A DNA stretch of 64,000 nucleotides from Neckera pumila (GCA_963969595.1 OZ018415.1:1736001-1800000); one strand, 5' to 3'; positions 12,861-26,310 are shown, counted from the stretch's first letter. Notes: a model not told the origin generated them from the letters alone. Numbers and translations: made by a program.

Positions 12861-13121
12861 GAGTCTAAAGTAGTGCAACGAGCGTCTTACGGAGGCCGTT
12901 TTGCACCCTCCATTTTATTGCCTTGGGAAAAAGCAAGAATGTTTCATTTGGAACACATGATAAAATTTGCAAATTCTAAGTTCATATTTGCAATCAGAGG
13001 CCTCCAATTGGCTAGAAGAGGTTTAACAATTGAACAAAGATGGCACAAAATAGAGGTCTTTTACTTTACATTCATCCTAGGCTTTACCTCCACATGAAGC
13101 TCATTGCACTACTTTAGACTC
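12861..13121. mobile_element. Small fold-back (MITE-like) element
   Basis: The left arm at 12861-12883 begins GAGTCTAAAGTAGTGCAA. It is matched at 22 of 23 bases by the reverse complement of 13099-13121, and weaker pairing extends further inward. The 261-bp span has no coding frame of its own. No convincing target duplication was seen. It lies 57 bases upstream of the TTAA element at 13178. Confidence 0.7.
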
Positions 13122-13177
13122 GACCCTATATTATCTTTCAATGCCCGCTTCTCCCTAAAGCCAAGTGTGCATATAAT

Positions 13178-13843
13178 TTAACCCCTAAATGCCCAAGGCT
13201 TGTTTTGAGTTTTTTGGAATTTGCTCTAAATAACTTGAACAAAATGCCAACATTTTGATAAGGTGTATTAATTTTTTTGAATTGTAACTGTACAAATTCA
13301 AACGACATGTAAAAAATCTCATAGGAAAAAAAAAAAAAAAAAATCACTTATGGAACAAAAGATTGTAATGATTGACCATGAGGGTGTTAAAATTGCAAAT
13401 TAAAGTGATGTAAAGTCTTTCAACCCTCTTTTCACAAGTCAAATCTAAAAAGTTGGTGACCAAAAAAATTGAGGTTAAAGAGCTTTCAACACTACGGGTA
13501 TTATCCCAATCAATTTACGGCTTCTTAAAATCTACTCTATAATTTTTTTAAATGAAATTTGAATGCAAATTTTCCTCCAAGATCTAGTGTATTCGAGGCT
13601 CATTTTCAAGAGCTCTCTAACACTACGAGAAGTTAAGATTGCACTAGTTACCCTTGTACAAAATCATGAATAGAAAAATCACTATCATTTATTTTCAAGA
13701 TTGAATTTTTGATGCTAAAACTAGACTTCAAGAAGAATTTTTTTTAAATATAACCTACTAAAAATAGCAACTTGATTAGGTTTTATTTAACTTCAAAGTT
13801 TTGCAAACACCACATTTGGATGCCTTGGGCATTTAGGGGTTAA
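13178..13843 (+). mobile_element. TTAA-bounded non-autonomous element, subfamily 1, copy 1
   Basis: A perfect 22-bp inverted repeat bounds 666 bp. It starts TTAACCCCTAAATGCCCAAG at 13178 and ends with the exact reverse complement at 13822-13843. The interior is AT-rich and non-coding. The element at 25904-26310 is a shorter copy in the opposite orientation, with matching phrases such as CTCCAAGATCTAGT and AAATCTACTCTA. TTAA followed by CCC at the ends is typical of piggyBac-type elements; Sola3 also uses TTAA. Confidence 0.8.
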
Positions 13844-14324
13844 GACAAGAAGGAGATTGACAATGGGGATTTGAGAAAGAGGAAAAGAGTCATCGGTTGT
13901 CAAACAAACGAAGGAATAACAACCGTCTCTTTGCTTACATTCTCTTTTCTAGCAAGGATAGAAATGACACCACAACAGCACTGTTGAGCAAGACGATGAG
14001 AGATTCAGAGCCGCTTGACTAGCATTTAACAAATACCTGAAGTGAAAACAAATTAATCTGGTCTAGAAACAGCCGTCATTACAAATAAGGAGGGCGTAAG
14101 AAAACACCCCGTCCAAAACAAGGAAAATGAAGTATAAAATCTCCATGTGAACACATCAAAAGGAGCATGAAAAATGATGACCAACAGTCATCTTCTAAAT
14201 CATTATAAAGGTAAACAAGAAAAGTTTACACCAGGCGAAGGGCTCCAGTCGCAGGGCTAATAACAACTCTACATGCAGTACACATGGAGCACTTGTAATG
14301 AATGAAGTCTAATGTACAAAATGG

Positions 14325-17300
14325 TCAGATCATCTCATGGAATCGAGCCAGGGCTTTCTTTTGGATAACAATCCGATAGCTGTCCCCTGGAAGAGTCTCA
14401 AACCGTGCATCCGTTTTCTTCTGTTGACTCTGACTTCCAAGCCCAGCCCTCTCTCCTGCTCCTTGAGCCAGCACTGGTTCAACAATGCCTGTCCCTTCCT
14501 TACCAAGTCCCTGGATCCAGACAGGAAGCATTCAGAAATATAGACAAAAAAAAATGCAGAAGGTAGAGGATACTAAAACCGTTAGAAACCTGGTCCCGTC
14601 TTTACTACTGAAACCTGACAAAAAAAAACAGCCACTCATCTCTTCATATTCTTGCTTAAACTTCAATTGGCAAGTTCGGTAAAAGCACGACTTTGCTAGA
14701 TGTCTATGGCCATTGATCTTCGAAATGGAAATGGGATTATTTATTGTCCCTTCAAAAGCGATCTACAACCTCCGACTTCAAAATTGCTTAAGAAATTTTA
14801 AAAAAAAATTCGATCTCAAAAGATTTGTCTCTTGGACCCAAAGTGATATCTACACAGGTCTGCACTGATCTACTAAAAATCACAATCCTATATATGATCA
14901 AAGGCTTTGAGTGACACGAATAGTATCCTCTACCTTCATCACAATGCTAGCACAAAAGACACAAACTTGCAATGGAGAAGATAATTATTGGGCCGAAAAC
15001 AGAGCACGTAATAATAATTAAAAAAGCCAAGGTACTTCACATACCGAACCCTCTTGCCAGCCCATGTTCCGAAGCATGCGATTGCCCACATTGTTGGCAT
15101 CGAGAGCTTTCTCAGCAGTGATAACCTCAAAGGACTCACTGTCCGCTCCACCCATGACAGCACCAGAAGCTTCGGTGCCCTGCTTGGATCCGCCTCCTCC
15201 AACTCCAGGAGGGAAAGGCATGTCGGACCCTCGACCTACCCCTCTTGCTCCCACTCCAGGAGGAAAAGGCATATCTTTCCCTGCTCATAAATATACCGCT
15301 GTGAGCACACATCTCATCTCATCTCATCTCATCCGTAATGGACCTGGATTACTTGTTCATGATTAGAGACAATAACTCATCCCTAAAACTTACGTATACC
15401 TTTGTCTTTCCCATCCACTTCAGATACATCTCCAGGCAATGAGGATGCATATAAACTGCGACGCTCGGCTGCTCTGTCCCTATACCCACTTTGAGGGGTT
15501 TCAGTGAATCTTCTTCTGGTTGCGGCGGTCGTGGTGCTGGCATTAGGAAACGCCCCAAGTGCTGATGCATCCGTTTTAAATGGGGTGACAACAACGGGAC
15601 TCTCAGAAGCTCCCACAGATGCCATTGTACTGTCACTCCCTCTCCCTCGTCCAGACCCTCTTCCTACTGAGGTTCCACTTGGCACGGCGGAACTCGAGAC
15701 GCCAAACACGGAAACACCTCTGCCAGAGCTCTGAGTGAGAGGTCTGGCTCTCCCGGCCCCCTCAGATGGATGATAGTTCCCGCTGAAAGGGTTGCCACCT
15801 CCACGGCCAAGGGTAGACATTCCTCTACCAGCAACTGTTTTACTTGGTGTAGAAGCAGTCTGAAAAACCCTGGCTGGGGCTAATCCCCGGCCAATGGCGC
15901 TGTTAGCATTCCCATCCACCGTCGTATCTGAACTTGAGGGATTCGTTTCTTCAGGTGCCGAACCCTCATGTTGCCGCTGTTTCCACACAGACATCACATT
16001 GTTCATCTTCTTCTTTCCAGCTCCGATGATCATACTCTTGCGAATCTCTCGTTCTTTTTCTTTCAGTTTTTCTTTATCTTTCTTAGCAGTAGATTTTGCG
16101 GCTTCAGCAGCCGCTGCAACTGCTTCTGCTAAGGTGGGCTTTCTGGGCTCAGGCTGGGATTCGATCGTCACCATCGCAGGGGCTGATATGATAACAGCTT
16201 TAGTTGGCGTAGGCACAGTGGTGGTGGTGGTAGACGTTGGTACTTCCTTAAGTTCTGCGTCAGTCGATGTGCTCTCTGGAGCCACATATGGAGTATACTG
16301 TAGAGTGTCTTGATCATAGGTGTACCAAACTCCTGAATTTCCATCGTAGTAGAGCCCTGTACAAAATGATAAAATAACAAATTTGAGCATATGGAATTTT
16401 AATGAACATGATACTTCGATCCATAGGCGGCCAAACACATCAATTTAATCAAATAAAGTGATCAACTGCCAAGTATCTGCAAGACAAAAAAACATCTAAT
16501 GTGTAAAGGTACAAACTCACCTGCATGCGCAAGAAACCTGAGAATCAAGAAGGAATTAACTAAAAGAACAAAAAATGTTACCTCGATTCCCATCGTAGTA
16601 AAATCCTGACGCTGCATCATAGTAGTATCCAGAGGCCTCATCCCAAACGAAGCCCGACTGAGGAGCACCATTCTCGGCCTCTGACTCAGCTTCCATCTGG
16701 ATTCCGGTCTCCAAATTCTCTCCAGGATTGTATTCCTTGGGAGCCCACCCTATCATATCATACTGAAACAAAGAGGACAAATTGATCATCCATACACGGT
16801 ATCAAAACCATTGAAGGTCTCCACGGCAAAATTAGCGGAGATATCCTTGATGCTGACTGTAAGAGCGATCACTAGATACATGACAGCGATAAAAGCGCAA
16901 GCAAACGCTCCCGAAATTTCCAAGAAACAGTAACATCCCCATGAGAGCTTCTACCACTAAGTCTGAGTGCGTATCACATCATCAACACATGACAGCAGCA
17001 TGCAAAACAGTATATCCTCTACATCAAGTATCCCAGGTTCTTGCTGAATAGTCTGAAGCACAAGAAAACACTGCCAACGCATCATGTTTAAACAGAATAA
17101 AATTGCAATAATAACAAATGTGGCAAGGAGGACTACATACTTGCTGAGCAAAAGTGGCAGCTTCAATGGCAGCTGCAGCTGCAGCACTCCCTTGAGAAGT
17201 GGCAGCAGAAGCAGGGCCGATGCTTTTGGCAAACGCAACACGTAAAAGTTGCCCATTCTTATCTAAAGCTATTCCATTCGTTGACCCCAGTGCTTTAGCA

Positions 17301-20300
17301 GCATCTTCAACCTGCACGAAAAATCGTCAGTAAAACCAAAGTCAAATCCACTTTACGTAAGCGCTAAGTTTATGATGATTGAGACTCCTAGTGAAAAATT
17401 GGAGTTCAGTTGAACTTGCCACAGGTGTCACCACCTATAAAATCCAATCCCGTCATGTTCTCGACACTACGCTCACATGTCACATCGTTTCCACAGTGGC
17501 TTTTGATTCCAAGAGAAAAAATGCAAGATGCTTAAGCATCAGAGTACTCGTATCATCGCGAAACGATATACTGATTAAAAACGAAGGCACCAAAAACACT
17601 ACAAAATAGTATCATACCGAGTGGAAATGTATGAACGCAAAACCTCTTGACACACTTGTGAACTTGTCCCGTACAAGCCGCAAATCCTGTAGATGTATGC
17701 AGTTGGAGATCAATAACATGATACACGGAGATTACAAGATAAACTCTCAGAAAGCAGCACATCAATGGTAGCTGATGCAGAGTGCTTCCCAGTACGCTGA
17801 CATAGCAAACTGAAATTACAGTAGAGATTAAGAATGAAATGAATAATGTTAAATACAGGTGACTTTCAGCGATACACTGATGCAAAACTTTAATAAATAC
17901 CTTGAGAGGTGCATATTTAGAGAATTCGCAGTGCAAACTTTCTTCATCAACAGTCTCATCCAAACCACGGACGACAAGAACATGCGTTGGCCCTGCAACA
18001 TTGTCAAAGAACTTAAGAATAAGTCCCAGAAGATAAGCAGAGGATGTGCGACAGGCCAGTCCATGCTTCTAGCGTCATGTTACCTCCTTCCGACGTCCTT
18101 CTGGCGCCAGGACCTGAGGCAGCAGTTAAATCCGCAGCAGGTGATTCATCCGTTCGCGCCTCGTTGCACTACAGAATTGCCAATACAAGTATTTCAGGGC
18201 ACACCTCACAATACAGGTGAACTCAACGAATTCACCGAGGGAAGAGGTTTTAGCATACCATAGGTGAAAGATCTCACATAGAAATGAAACCATCTAACGA
18301 GAAGAGCAGTTGCTCCTGAAAATATCACCTCATGTTAAAACAAAACTACGAGATTCACCTGAAAGCATACAACCCGTCGGGCAAAATTATTGCACCCACA
18401 AACTGTGCACATCCAATCAGCTCCTGCTAGACCAGATTTCATTAAAGAGCTTCGACCTGGTCCAGGCATCATCCCAGGTCCACCTGTAGGTTTGCTGCTG
18501 TTTCACAATCCATCCAAAATTACATAAGTCGTCATTCATAAAACTTATTCAGAGCTCACGAGAATTAACACCTTCGACCACAATGAACTTATCATATCCT
18601 AGTTGCATAAAATCAATTGCATCGTACAATATGCATGATCATAACTGTCAGCAAGAAGAACAGACCTGTACTCAAAACATATGCGACGTCCGTCTATCAC
18701 AATTCCTTCATAACCAATACCATCCATCATTTTTTGTGCTGCATCCTGCAATTCATACAAACGATAAATTGGGTCAGGTCAAGACCATGCATGTCAACCG
18801 CATAATAACTTCTGGTATCTCAAACTACGACGAGGACTTTAGAGGATTTTAGAACATTTTTAGAGGGCCAGTGAAAAGTACAAATAGAATATAACAAGAT
18901 CTCACCACATCCGGAAAATCCACAAATGCAAAGCCCCGTGATACACCTGTACTGCGCTCCTTAATAACACGGACGTGTCTTAGTGGTCCCCAATCAGCCT
19001 GCACAGCGAGAGTAGGAATCGTAAAACCATCTGTTACCTTTCGTCGACCACTCGGTGGAATTCCCCACTACCTGCTCTAAAAGAAGCAGCGGTAGGAATT
19101 TGATATCAAAACTCAAAGTGGCAAATATTTTATTGAACAGCGAGAAGGATATCGCAACAGTCACCTATCCGAAACACAGGACAGCTTGAAAAATTGAAGT
19201 GATACTTACCAGTGCCAGGTAAAGGTCATCCTCACATATCTTCTGCGAAAGCCCCTTGACTACTAGTGTTGCTGATGGGGTCTACAGCCACATTCCAGTA
19301 CCACAGAAGCCAATTTATCAATATACAAAAAAATTGCAAGCCTTCCAACTGGACGTCCAAGCGCCAGACGAGTTAAAACTAACTCGGAACCATAAGACAT
19401 CACAAAAGTCAATCATCCATCGCGCAGAATATGAGAACACACCATAGATCAAGAACACTACTCCCAATCAACAAACATAAGAATATTAAATGAAAACGAA
19501 AATTATTGACCCGAAATTCAAAAAACAAAAGAGGTCCAAGATCAATCCAAGACGCATTTCAGCAATCAAGTTTGTCCCCTTACCAGAATAGAAGTATGAA
19601 AACGGGAGCTCTCTCGGTCTCTTCTTCTGTCACCTCTCAAATCTTCGTAACTGGACTCGCGTCCACCAGCCCCTCTGCTTCTGCTCCGAGGAGATCGACT
19701 AGAGCGTCTCGAGAAATCTCGGTCATCGTGTCCAAAAGAGCGGCCCCTGTCACGACCTCGACCTCTGTCTGGACTCCAGTTGCCACGTTCACGACTGCGG
19801 CTCCTACTACGGACATAGTCCCGGTCCCTTCGCCGTCGCGTACTGTCTCGATTCTCTCCTCGGGAACGTCGACCAGATCTGTCCCGAGGGGATAAATCCT
19901 CTCCTCTTAAGCCAAGTGCTTCGTCCCTCCGAAGTCTAGAAGGTGTACCGCTCCGAGGTCGAGGTAGCTCAGCCATATCCAAATCTTGATTGCCTTCTCT
20001 GCCATCTTGATAAGGCATTCGATCGCGACGGAAATCCCAGTCCAAATCTCCGTCGGCATTCTCACGATCTCGGCTTCCAGTGCGAGAAGGGATTCTTTCT
20101 AACACACCTTCCCGAGAAGGATCCCTCAGCAAGGGTGCATCTCGTCCAGACCCCTCCAATGAATAATCCCGTTTTGGTCTCTGATAAGCCTCTCTCCCCT
20201 GATTGAGCTTCTCAAGTCTGTGAGAACCGCGCTGCGGAGGTATTTCCTCGTCAAGAGACCGCCGTCTACTCGGTGGCCACCCATGACGAGGGAATCTATC

Positions 20301-21403
20301 CGTATCAAGGTCAGACTCTCCTGGATAAGCAGCCCGAGGATAAGGAGGGCCTGCTTCCCTAGGTACAAAGTGGCTTTCAACATACCCTCTGTCTCCATAA
20401 GCCCCTCCACCCCTGTTGCCAACAAAAAATTTCAGGAAGCGATCGTGACAGAGACCATGAAGACAGAATTCCCAACTAATAAGGGAAAGGCAAATACAAA
20501 ATTTGACAGGTAATGACAGATGCACTAGAAAACTTCATGAAGAAGCTTCCACTCCCAGGCTGTCCAACAAGCGTTTCACATCTTAAGTGTACACCATATT
20601 ATACGTTCTTTCTTGATAATCCTCTATCCCATTCATTCATTCATTCATTCATTCATTTTCATTCTTTCAAAATTTCTTTCTTTGCAAGATTTCCGCAATA
20701 TCTGCTGCTGAAGGAAAAGTCAACTGCTGTGGCAGCCAAAGGCTTAAAATGGTAAACTTGTTAATCAAATTAATGTGTCAAGAGCAACTGACCCGTTAGC
20801 ATAATCCACACACAACAGCACGTTCTTATACAGATTACATTCGTTCAGATATCTGAGATTCCTGGAGACCAAGTAAAATTTAAAAACGCAATATTTTAGG
20901 TAGAACGCAAAACCATTGATTAATATTCAGACATACAATCAAGTATAGATTTCTGCATGAACCTCAACCAGAACAAACCGAATGCAAGTTAAATAACAGG
21001 AGAGGAATAATAGAGAACCTGAGGTCGGAGCCGAGATTTGGATCATAGCTCTCCAATGCCTGTGCATCCAAAAGAATAAGGGAGAGTCAGCAGCCAACAC
21101 AGAAACAGAGGAGAGACCAACCGCCATTGCTTTTTTATTTCTGCGAAAGCCAGAGCCAAGAGCATTTTCCATATGTGGACGGTTTGGCGCGAGCGTGCTT
21201 GATATGTGGATCAAGGAGGGACAAGAGAAGTCATTAGAGCTTGTCAGAAACCATGTCATGGATGTGGGATATCCCCCCACATGGAAGATCTAGGAGAAGA
21301 AAACCACATCAACCGTGTTCTTTGGGTGGTAATATAATAATGTAAGGCGTACGCTGCTGTTTTCCCAGCTTGCTTGTTGCAGCCCATACCGTACGCCGTC
21401 CAT
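14325..21403 (-). CDS. SUA: SUA/RBM5/RBM10-like splicing factor (RRM, RanBP2 zinc finger, RRM, OCRE, G-patch)
   Basis: Minus-strand gene with coding exons 21059-21019, 20412-19584, 19281-19210, 18998-18906, 18745-18666, 18494-18359, 18168-18084, 17992-17901, 17686-17618, 17311-17141, 16762-16582, 16356-15400, 15280-15045 and 14510-14325 (TGA). All junctions are GT-AG and all phases agree, giving about 1,075 residues plus the 5' end. Domain order: an Arg/Ser-rich N-terminus; RRM1 (TLVVKGL, SRGFAFVDF); a RanBP2 zinc finger (DWMCTVCGCNNFARR then CFQCNEARTDE); RRM2 (HVLVVRGL, SRGFAFIHF); an alanine-rich linker; an OCRE domain (GFVWDEASGYYYDAASGFYY then GLYYDGNSGVWY); a GRG-rich disordered stretch; and a C-terminal G-patch (NRMLRNMGWQEGSGLGKEGT). 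This is the order in plant SUPPRESSOR OF ABI3-5 and animal RBM5/10, nuclear proteins that bind pre-mRNA and influence intron and exon choice. The start is tentative: ATG at 21403 gives MDGVRYGLQQASW, similar to SUA N-termini, but its phase requires a further small exon. Confidence 0.93.
15310..15333. repeat. (ATCTC)n microsatellite in an SUA-like intron
   Basis: About five repeats of ATCTC lie within the intron between the last two large coding exons. Confidence 0.8.
20631..20657. repeat. (ATTC)n microsatellite in an SUA-like intron
   Basis: Six to seven ATTC units lie in the second intron of the splicing-factor gene. Confidence 0.9.
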
Positions 21404-22860
21404 TGCGATGCCCTTCTCTTTGCATACCCCCCAAATGCTTCCGCTTCGCAGCTACACTCCCCTTCCTCTGCCTGATCCTACTCACGTGTTACCTTTCAGA
21501 ACCTGTCCTGTAGGTAGATGAACACAAACACAGTGGCTGGTTATACCACGGAAATTACACGCGGATCTAACCTCCATCCTCTGATCGCCTCCCTGAACCT
21601 TCCGAGCCTTTGATGGGAGCCTGCCTAGACATCCTTGAATGCACAGGAGAAACTCCACACTTGTGCGGACTTAGTCTTCAACCCAGGTGTGCTCACCCAC
21701 AACAGAACCTCTGACCTATCATAGTTACAAGCACAGAAAACACTCGTCCCATATACATGTCCCGCATCATCATCAATCACAGAACAAGGCCTCTTTCACA
21801 GTGTCTGTCTAGCCGTTTGATTGAATTCACAGGATTCTGAATTCATCCTGTCACGTAGCATCATTTACACAACCCACTGTCTAAAAGAATGCCCTCTGTG
21901 CACCTGACATGTGCAACATAAAACAGTGATGTCTCCATTGGAAAGATAGTTTGTCTGGCTAAACTTCTATACTACGTCCAGAAATTTCGACATAAAATTC
22001 CACGCTCATGTATAGATCCGACACTAAAATTGGTCCAGACACATCAATATTGTTGGCCCCTCAAATCTCTGCCCACCGCTATCTCAGAATTGATACACAC
22101 ACCTACAATAGACTTCTTTGACAAATACACCCTAAACTACAAACTACAAACTACACACCAAGTGCAAGAAAAAACACACGCACTAACCCTACTTTCCATA
22201 AATTCAACTCCCAACGCCAGACCTTTCAAATAACCACCCGGAACGATCTAACAAGAACACCTGTAACAAGGAACGAATTCTGAGAAATTGATAAAAGAAA
22301 CGCTTTAAGTTTGGCTCTTACAGGAAGATCACCGATACCGCAACCACAAAAAAGTCCGTCTTTCGTCGCAACTCCCAAAACAAACCCTAAAATTCACCGC
22401 TCCTTGCCTCTCTGTTTGCGCTCTGTCTCTCGCACTCCTCTCCAATTCCAATAACAATCAACGCCGCTTCGAATCCTCCACATAAAAAATCTGGCACTTT
22501 CAACCCTAACTCTTCCGAGCTTCAATCGGCAACGCCAAAAGCCTAGATTTTCTGTTCGCTCCAACAAGTGCTGACCGTCAATCTCGATGCGATGGGGGGC
22601 GATGCTCAAAGCGACACTCAAAATCAAATCTAGGCAACCAGAAGATTGTTCTCGTTACGCAACAGTGCGCTGTGCTATTGGAATTGTTGCGTGACTGGTG
22701 TCCCGAAGAAGGTTTTAGGGTTTCGGGAAGGCTTCGTGAGGAAGGAGAGAGAAGGGTTGGAGTAACTGCTGTGGATTTTGGGAGGTCTCGGAGCGGGCTG
22801 CACTTGCATTTGTATTCCCCACGTCTGCCCCTGAGCGGGCAGGCTCCTTTTATTTTGACT
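21404..22860 (-). promoter_or_regulatory. Likely 5' leader and promoter of the SUA-like gene
   Basis: The segment upstream of the tentative start has a sharply higher GC content than the flanking deserts, especially 22390-22840, where many pyrimidine-rich phrases occur. It contains several short frames on both strands but none recognisable. The most economical reading is a 5' untranslated region, perhaps with an intron, and a TATA-less promoter ending near 22.8 kb. The transcription start cannot be fixed from sequence alone. Confidence 0.45.
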
Positions 22861-22862
22861 TT

Positions 22863-22902
22863 CATCATCATCATACTATCATACTATCATACTATCATAC
22901 TA
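22863..22902. repeat. (ATCATACT)n microsatellite
   Basis: Four near-perfect ATCATACT units follow a short (ATC)n run. They mark the edge between the GC-richer promoter region and the AT-rich intergenic DNA. Confidence 0.9.
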
Positions 22903-22909
22903 CTAAAAT

Positions 22910-25900
22910 CATAACTCCCTCTGTAATATCACAAATGCTACCATTAATAATAGGGACTCATGCTTGCTATGCTACGCATTCATTGTATCACATATTAGTA
23001 AAATTTTGATATATTTGAATAGAATGCATGATAATGATTTCAAGAAGTCTTTGAAATAATTAATTTTAATATTTTGTAAAAATATTTTCAATCATGCATA
23101 CATAAAAATAATATTTTCACACAATGTTATATTACAGAAATAGAGTAGTAGTTTGCAATCACCTTTGTGATATCACTTTTACAGCTTTTATGATTTCAAA
23201 ATTCTATTGCTACTACCAAATGAATTGAGAAATTTATTCAATTGAAGTGATTTTGGATTTCACAACAATTAGGTTGTTTATGAAGTTTTGAAGTTTACAA
23301 GTTTTCTTTTCAATTTACCAAGTTTTTGGGTTGCCATTGTTCGTAACAATTGAGTCAACTTTTGAATGCATTACAATAAATGTATATCTTTTACAGTATT
23401 CACCATTTGCATATGTTTCATTCATCATTCAATAAATTTCTATTGTACATTTCAATATATGCTTACTTATAAACAAGATTATACAAAGATTTTAATAATT
23501 CTTATTTGAAGATTTATTGAAATTTTTGTTTTGCATCTTATCTAATATATAAAAATTCTAATAAAATTCTAATGATGAATGCATAGCATAGTGAGCACCA
23601 ACCGCTAGTATTTGATAAAAATAGTAAATTTCTAACTAGAGCACAAAAAAGTCAATGATTGTGTTGCGAGGAAGAAATATCAACACTCAAACACTCAAAC
23701 ACAACAATTCTTATTTTTGTATTCTTTTTATTTTTATCCTTTTCTTCTAAGACAATAATAACAACAACAATGATGAGCAAAGTTTTATATTTCAATTTAG
23801 GTAAACCCTCTCAGATACAAATATCATTAGTAGAAAAAATAGAATTTTCAAAATCACTTCTTAAAGGACGAAGAAAGTAAGGTTTTGAAATGACCATTTT
23901 AATTGATCATATTGTGGAAAAAATTCATATCATAAGAGTGGCTGAATAACATTGTATATGTTGGTTTAGAAAGATTATGTTTTTGAATAAATAAATATCC
24001 TAATAAAAATTGCTCAAAAATGCCAAAAATTATGAGGCCAAAGTATTGTTGTCTTTAACTTTAAAGGATCAATTGTCACTTTAAAATTTGGACTTTTATT
24101 TAAAACTTTATGATCTCAAAGGATTGGGACACATTTTAGATGTGCTATAAAATACTAGCTTGACCAATGAAAGTCACTTATCCAACTTAGGAGTTGGTAA
24201 AAGTTCATCTTGTAGGAGTCAAAAATAAATAAAAATTGTCTCATACGTAGGATGTAAAGATAAAAGGTTAAATTAAAACAGAATAAAAGTTTTAAAATAT
24301 TAGTTTTCAATTGGAAAAAAGTGATTATGTAGAAAAAGACTCACTAATTATCTAAAAATATACAATCAAGGTCCTTCAAAAGAGAACCGTTTCCTATATA
24401 GACAAGATAAAAAAGATTTGTTTTACAAAAATATTGACAATTTCATAAAAAGAGACTATATTTTTGCATCATAAATAGAAATATAGTAAAATATATATAA
24501 TAAAATTTAAAAAAATATTTATATATATTTGTCAAATCCTTTTCAAAGTATTTTGTTTTGATAATCTACTAAGAATATAATTTATATTTTTAGCATATAA
24601 ATTTTATTAATTGGCTATGATTTCATCTCATGTTTTCTTTTCTTTTATACAAAAATTTGACTAAAAAATGTTGACAAACTTAGACAACGACTACCAAAAT
24701 AGTTATACAAGTCATTATCGATTGTTTCCTAAATTGTCTCCTAAAATTTTATCATTTATGTTTTGAGCTTAGAATTCCTTCAATATTCTTTGTCTTAAAT
24801 AAATGCTAATTTTGAATGCTCGGAATAAAGGGTCAAATCTTGTAACTACAATGAATAATGTGTAGCAAGAAGTGCAAGTTCATATGTTTAATCCCTCAAT
24901 GCCCCAGGAGTTCAAAAAACGCTCTTCCCTATTTTTTTGATTCGAGAGACTTAGCCGCTATCGATTGTTATGAAATGAAGATCGGGACAATGAAATCATG
25001 CGGTAATGGACTCATTCAATGCGCAACTGAATTGGCTATTTTAGATCAACGGTGAAAGGGACTACAAACATATACAGGTTTTGCAAATCATCGCACCCTG
25101 AAACTGACTTAGAAAGCGTATCAATTACGCTGAAAAGGCAGGGGTGTTGAGGGATTAAGGTTGAAGATAAGGTCACCAAAGAAGATAACGTAGCAAGCAC
25201 TGGCTATGCTCATACAAGTGTACACATAGCGGATATTTAGTCACCATATATAAATAATGTCAATCTATGGCTTCAATATTTTTGATTTGAATGTGTTTCC
25301 ATCATAGTGAAGGCCACTTGCTTGTGCTTCCAAGCCAACATCAATTTATTTTTTTCAATGGAGGCCTGGATTAGGATGATTCCAAGAGAAACTTGTGTTA
25401 TTAGGGCTGAAGCCAATAATTATTTTACAAGTCCATCATATATTTTTCAATAACTATTGAAGAACACATCTAAAGGATCTATAATTTAAAAAGATTATGT
25501 GTAGCACTTCTTTATTTATTATCCTTATATTTAAAGATTTTTAAAAGATTTTTTATTTTTTATTACTTAACCTAATTTTTCACACTCTTGGATTTTTATG
25601 GTTCAAGTGACTTTTGAGAATCCAAAATTATCATTCTAGAGGTGAAATTCTAAAAATCTATTTTTACTATAGGAATATATCTACAATGCTAGAAGAATTT
25701 TTTTTATTAATGTTATGTCTTCTTTATAGAAAAAAAGGCCTCCTTGTAGGCAAATTCCTAAACATTTTTCCATCATTTTTTGTTGAAATCTTTATTTCTA
25801 GAAATTCTTAATCCCTTGAGGCCTACCAACTTCTTTAATAAATTGATTGGATATGAATCAAGTCAATTTTAATTCTTTTTGCACATGGACGTGCTTGAAT
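22910..25900. other. AT-rich intergenic DNA
   Basis: Very AT-rich with stops in all frames. One less AT-rich island at about 24850-25230 contains a 65-codon frame (24858-25055, ending CATELAILDQR), which I cannot assign. Nothing else is supported. Confidence 0.6.
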
Positions 25901-25903
25901 TTC

Positions 25904-26310
25904 TTAATCCTTAAATGCTCAAGGCACCAAATTTTGGTGTTGACAATATTTTTGAAGTTAAATAAAATGTAACCAAGTTATTATTTTAAGTGGTTTATAT
26001 ATTTTTTTTAATTTTTTTTAATCTAATTTTAGCATAAAAAAGTGGATTTTGAAATAAATGATTATTATATTTCTATTCAAGATTTTATGCAACGATGTCC
26101 ATTGCAAATTTTGATTTTCTAATATTGAAGGCTCTTTGAAATGAGCCTCAAATATATATACTAGATCTTGGAGAAAAAATCATATTAGAAATTCTTGAAA
26201 AAGATTGTAGAGTAGATTTTTGAGAAGCTGTAAATTGATTGTTGGCTTTTTGTTCAATTTAGAGCAGTTTCTAAGAATCTAAAACAATGATTTGGGCATG
26301 TAGGGTTTAA
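25904..26310 (-). mobile_element. TTAA-bounded element, subfamily 1, copy 2 (internally shortened)
   Basis: It begins TTAATCCTTAAATGCTCAAG and ends with GGGCATGTAGGGTTTAA, the eroded inverted form. The sequence aligns with the reverse complement of 13178-13843 at both ends: GTTAAATAAAA near one end, ATCAATTTACAG and CTCCAAGATCTAGTAT inside. About 260 bp of interior are missing relative to the first copy. Confidence 0.75.

Noticed and set aside
15894..16313. Plus-strand frame of 139 codons
   Set aside because: Antisense to the large OCRE/GRG exon, whose phases and domains are certain.
17024..17055. Possible 30-base micro-exon (TIQQEPGILD) between the alanine-rich linker and OCRE
   Set aside because: It has splice-like borders and keeps phase, but related proteins join FAQQ directly to YDMIGWAPKEY; I left it out of the main model.
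19506..19895. Plus-strand frame opposite the RS-rich exon (129 codons)
   Set aside because: It is the antisense shadow of the Arg/Ser-rich exon of the splicing-factor gene; codon periodicity makes long antisense frames there.
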